6,961 nt of DNA, from the NCBI GenBank assembly GCA_017520105.1, contig JAFWRL010000070.1, positions 1-6,961 of the forward strand, given 5' to 3'. This DNA comes from Fibrobacter sp. (GTDB taxonomy: Bacteria > Fibrobacterota > Fibrobacteria > Fibrobacterales > Fibrobacteraceae). The notes under the pieces were generated by a model. The model had not been told where the DNA came from. It saw only the letters and a list, made by a program, of their open reading frames with translations, and did not search any database. Position numbers and translations under genes: made by a program. Below, piece after piece: positions 5,045-6,961 of this stretch (positions are counted from its first letter, which is position 1; every line of letters begins with the position of its first letter).

Positions 5045-6961
5045 ATGAAGAAAAATATTAAAGAAAAAATATTTAACGCCATCAAAAACCTAATCGCCCC
5101 ACTAGATGGAAAGCCCGCCCTTGTAAGCGCACTGGTACTTACAGCAACAATCGCCGCCCTAGACGAACGCTCTTTCGCCTGTTTTCTGCTCGGAATAGTA
5201 TTCTTTCTCACACATTTCTTCCGGCGGCACATTCAATGGGTGATTTTTATCACTATGGCAGCGGGAATTGTCGCGCATGAAGGATTTTTGGGGATTTGGC
5301 AACCTATGGATAGCCGAGCTGTTAGCCACACGGAGATTGTCAGCAACTCCGACTGCGGGATAATCGAAACACGGCTCCCCCGCCCCAAAGGAACGGCGTT
5401 TATCATCAATGTTTTGCGCGATGCCGAGGAGACTGTTATCGAAAATACGCCAGAAAATGCACCAGGAAATGCACGCAAGGCTCATTACAAGGTGCGACTG
5501 ACCGAAAAGCGGAATTTGCCGGACCTCCCGCTGCCGGGAGATTCCATCTGTTTCGAGGCTTCATGGTACCCAGTGACGCCACCGAGCGTTCCCGGCGCTT
5601 TTGACACGCAAGGCTGGTTAAATTCGCAGGGGCTTGCCGCCTACGGCAAATTCAAGCGTTGGAGCGCGTACAGCGGCGATTGGACATTCGAACGGAGCTT
5701 TTTTCACTTCCGGCAATTTTTGCAACGGCGGTTTGCAAAATTCCTTGATCCCGCGGAGACAGGACTTTTGATGGGATTATTGGCGGGCGATCGCTCGGGC
5801 ATTCCAGAAGTTTTGCGTAGCGATTTTCAGCGGTCAGGACTCGTGCACGTACTTGCGATCAGCGGTTTTCATGTAGTTTTACTTGCGGGAATGCTCATGA
5901 TTTTCTTGAAAGCGACCGGGCTTCCGCATAAAATCGTCATCATCATCGCCGTGGCACTCCTTGCGATTTACGTTCCCGTTACAGGCGGTTCGCCAGCCGT
6001 GCGCCGTGCAGTCATGATGTTCGCCATTCCGCAAATCGGCACTTTGTTCGGAAAGCCCGCAAATACGCTCAACAGCTTGGGAGTTGCGCTGCTCCTCATC
6101 ATATTGCCGGAACCAAGCGTCATCTGGAATCCGGGATTCCAGCTTTCGTTTGCCGCCACCGCAGGCATCATCATAGGAACACCGCACAACCCGACAAAAC
6201 TATTGCCCGACAGTTTCAAGCAAAATAATCTTTGGCAAAAGATTCAGGCGTTCGCTGTTGATCCGACTTATGTCACGTTCTGCGCAACGCTTGCTACGGC
6301 GCCGTTCCTCATCCATCATTTCAAGACGCTTTCGCCTTTTGCATGGTTCGGAAACATCATCATCGTGCCCGCAATTTCACTTGGCATGCAGGCCGGTCTT
6401 TTTGCGCAACTTTCGCCTATTGACTTTATCAGCGGAACATTTTGCGCTGCCGCGAGATTCTTTTTGCGGCTCGCCTCGCTTTTGACGAGAATCCTCTCAG
6501 ACTCTGCCGCCGCCTCGATGACCGTTGGGCCATTTTCGCCAGCGGTACTGCTCGCACTCGGATTCCTGATTTTGATTTTGCCCATTTGCTACAAAAATTA
6601 CATTGCCCACAAATATGCGTTTTTATGCATTTTAATCGCTGCCGTTTTATTCGCATTTGAAAGCTACCGCGAAGTACTGCACCCGTCATGGACACTCACC
6701 ACCATCGACGTCGGCCAAGGCGACAGCCATCTCGTCAAGACGCCTTCAGGCAGACACTTCCTTATCGATGTTGGCGACAACCGTAAAGTCGATTCTGGCA
6801 AGGACATTGTCGTTCCGTTTTTGCACCACATCGGAGTCCGTCAGCTAGAGGCTCTAATCATCACGCACCCTGACCAAGATCATTTCGGCGGAGCGATTTC
6901 GCTCATCAAGATGTTCCCTATCAAGGAAATATGGACAAGCGAATGTTCCCTGAAAGAGCCC
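5045..6961 (+). CDS. comEC: ComEC/Rec2 family DNA-uptake channel (3' end beyond window)
   Basis: The frame is open for 639 codons from the ATG at 5045 to the right edge. ComEC is the inner-membrane channel that carries single-stranded DNA into the cytoplasm during natural transformation. The order of parts is typical: N-terminal hydrophobic helices (about 24-85); a soluble DUF4131/OB-like segment (about 95-215, with PGDS at 164-167 and PGAFD at 183-187); then the Competence domain with AGDRSG (247-252), SGLVHVLAISGFHVVLLAG (264-282), SPAVRRA (316-322) and NPGFQLSFAATAG (362-374); further membrane helices to about 540; and the start of the metallo-beta-lactamase-like domain with DVGQGDS (555-561), LIDVGD (573-578) and THPDQDHFGG (607-616). 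The HxDxDH metal-binding motif looks intact in the part seen. Full-length members are usually 700-850 aa, so roughly 100-200 residues are missing. No other competence gene is in the window; a housekeeping or uptake role cannot be told from this alone. Confidence 0.93.
   Translation, partial: MKKNIKEKIFNAIKNLIAPLDGKPALVSALVLTATIAALDERSFACFLLGIVFFLTHFFRRHIQWVIFITMAAGIVAHEGFLGIWQPMDSRAVSHTEIVSNSDCGIIETRLPRPKGTAFIINVLRDAEETVIENTPENAPGNARKAHYKVRLTEKRNLPDLPLPGDSICFEASWYPVTPPSVPGAFDTQGWLNSQGLAAYGKFKRWSAYSGDWTFERSFFHFRQFLQRRFAKFLDPAETGLLMGLLAGDRSGIPEVLRSDFQRSGLVHVLAISGFHVVLLAGMLMIFLKATGLPHKIVIIIAVALLAIYVPVTGGSPAVRRAVMMFAIPQIGTLFGKPANTLNSLGVALLLIILPEPSVIWNPGFQLSFAATAGIIIGTPHNPTKLLPDSFKQNNLWQKIQAFAVDPTYVTFCATLATAPFLIHHFKTLSPFAWFGNIIIVPAISLGMQAGLFAQLSPIDFISGTFCAAARFFLRLASLLTRILSDSAAASMTVGPFSPAVLLALGFLILILPICYKNYIAHKYAFLCILIAAVLFAFESYREVLHPSWTLTTIDVGQGDSHLVKTPSGRHFLIDVGDNRKVDSGKDIVVPFLHHIGVRQLEALIITHPDQDHFGGAISLIKMFPIKEIWTSECSLKEP

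Noticed and set aside
5879..6695. Several minus-strand frames of 80-100 codons
   Set aside because: They are antisense to comEC, which shows canonical family motifs throughout; the products are compositionally odd and unrecognised.

Overview
The window most likely comes from a Fibrobacter (rumen or gut fibre-degrader) or a close relative. The evidence is a recognisable TIGR02147-family regulator, a family expanded in Fibrobacter, and lipoproteins whose mature N-termini carry runs of serine typical of that phylum. Six protein-coding genes account for almost all of the sequence. No tRNA, rRNA, CRISPR array, insertion sequence or phage gene was seen.

Left block (1-2936, minus strand): a three-gene unit reading leftwards. 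It starts at a strong sigma70-type promoter (2936-2908) whose -10 box ends 7 nt before the first ATG, so the mRNA is predicted to be leaderless. The order is TIGR02147 regulator (2900-2067), a Ser-linker lipoprotein (2080-1157, overlapping the regulator by 14 nt), then a cysteine-rich tandem-repeat lipoprotein (1132 to beyond the left edge). The last gene is open through the window edge and is the largest easily missed feature. Both lipoproteins have near-perfect Shine-Dalgarno sites at the same 6-nt spacing. The arrangement suggests a regulator co-expressed with the two cell-envelope proteins it may control.

Middle block (3037-4983, minus strand): a secreted metzincin-type zinc metalloprotease lipoprotein (447 or 442 aa, HEXXHXXGXXH plus Met-turn), followed after 15 nt by a DUF4416 protein and a rho-independent terminator at 3066-3037. 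The terminator separates this operon from the regulator unit. The roughly 100 nt between terminator and promoter are very AT-rich, with a spaced direct repeat that could be an operator.

Right block (5045-6961, plus strand): the first 639 codons of a ComEC/Rec2 DNA-uptake channel. It is transcribed divergently from the protease across a short intergenic region and is cut by the window edge inside its metallo-beta-lactamase-like domain.

The most interesting part is the left block: a lineage-specific regulator apparently translated from a leaderless message and coupled to two surface lipoproteins of no recognised family, one with a repeated CxxCDS...DCxTG...W cysteine module.
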